From: an uncultured Rikenella sp.
GTDB taxonomy: Bacteria > Bacteroidota > Bacteroidia > Bacteroidales > Rikenellaceae
NCBI GenBank assembly: GCA_910577885.1
Contig: CAJTNK010000108.1
Location: 1-6,367, forward strand
DNA length: 6,367 nt
Reading direction: 5' to 3'
The notes under the pieces were generated by a model that did not search any database, was not told where the DNA came from, and saw only the letters and a list, made by a program, of their open reading frames with translations. The position numbers and the translations under genes were made by a program. Position 1 is the first letter of the stretch; each line of letters opens with the position of its first letter. Shown here piece by piece: positions 6,238-6,367 of the stretch.

Positions 6238-6278
6238 GGCACGAGGGTTGTGGTAGCCCTCGTGCCTTTTTGTTTTTT
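6238..6278 (+). terminator. Strong intrinsic terminator after btuG
   Basis: A perfect 10-bp stem GGCACGAGGG (6238-6247) / CCCTCGTGCC (6257-6266) with a 9-base loop, followed by TTTTTGTTTTTT (6267-6278). This is a textbook rho-independent terminator for the btuG transcript. Confidence 0.92.
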
Positions 6279-6367
6279 CGGTTCCTCCCTGTTCCCGGAG
6301 GCCCCGCAACGCGCCCACAGAGCGTTTTGCAGGCCTGTCGGGCGAGAAAGCAGAAGTCCAAGTAGCG
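6279..6367. other. Unassigned window end
   Basis: No gene, RNA or repeat can be supported in these 89 GC-rich bases. Lying after a strong terminator, they probably belong to the leader or intergenic region of the next transcription unit. Confidence 0.3.

Noticed and set aside
5103..6242. Minus-strand open frame of 379 codons opposite btuG
   Set aside because: Arg/His-rich shadow of a GC-rich gene with signal peptide, lipobox and propeller repeats on the plus strand; it also runs through the terminators.
1..6367. CRISPR array, tRNA, rRNA or transposase gene
   Set aside because: No regularly spaced repeats, no tRNA-like cloverleaf or rRNA motif and no transposase or integrase protein were seen on either strand.

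Overview
The window looks like chromosomal DNA of a Bacteroidota bacterium. An Alistipes-like member of the Bacteroidales is my best guess, but this is inference. The support is: three promoter candidates with the Bacteroidota -7 element TAnnTTTG or one base off it, start codons without Shine-Dalgarno sequences, a SpeB/fragipain-type C10 protease lipoprotein, short outer-membrane barrels, and a BtuG-type cobalamin-binding lipoprotein behind a cobalamin riboswitch.

Left part (minus strand, read right to left): a promoter near 2857-2888 drives a lipoprotein C10 cysteine protease (2831-1466). It is followed 27 bases later by two tandem paralogous beta-barrel proteins (1438-848, then 812-180). 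The spacing suggests one operon. The protease gene is broken by one extra A in an A8 run (1733-1740): catalytic Cys lies before the run, catalytic His after it, in another frame. Removing one A restores a 454-residue protein with a complete C-terminus. The gene also changes base composition near the prodomain/catalytic-domain junction, from roughly 50-60% GC to below 40%.

Middle: a GC-rich single-chain iron-sulfur L-serine dehydratase (4189-2981, minus) with its own -7 box. An AT-rich tract with two 13-bp direct repeats separates it from the protease promoter.

Intergenic 4190-5084 (about 900 bases, no gene): next to the serine dehydratase promoter lies a roughly 260-base palindromic element made of five hairpins, whose ends recur inverted at each other and again at bases 1-60 of the window. 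Then come a Bacteroidota promoter whose predicted start falls on the first paired bases of a cobalamin riboswitch, the riboswitch itself, and a 180-base leader.

Right part (plus strand): a riboswitch-controlled BtuG-like surface lipoprotein (5085-6161), closed by a weak and then a strong terminator, so it appears to be transcribed alone. The last 90 bases hold nothing I can identify.
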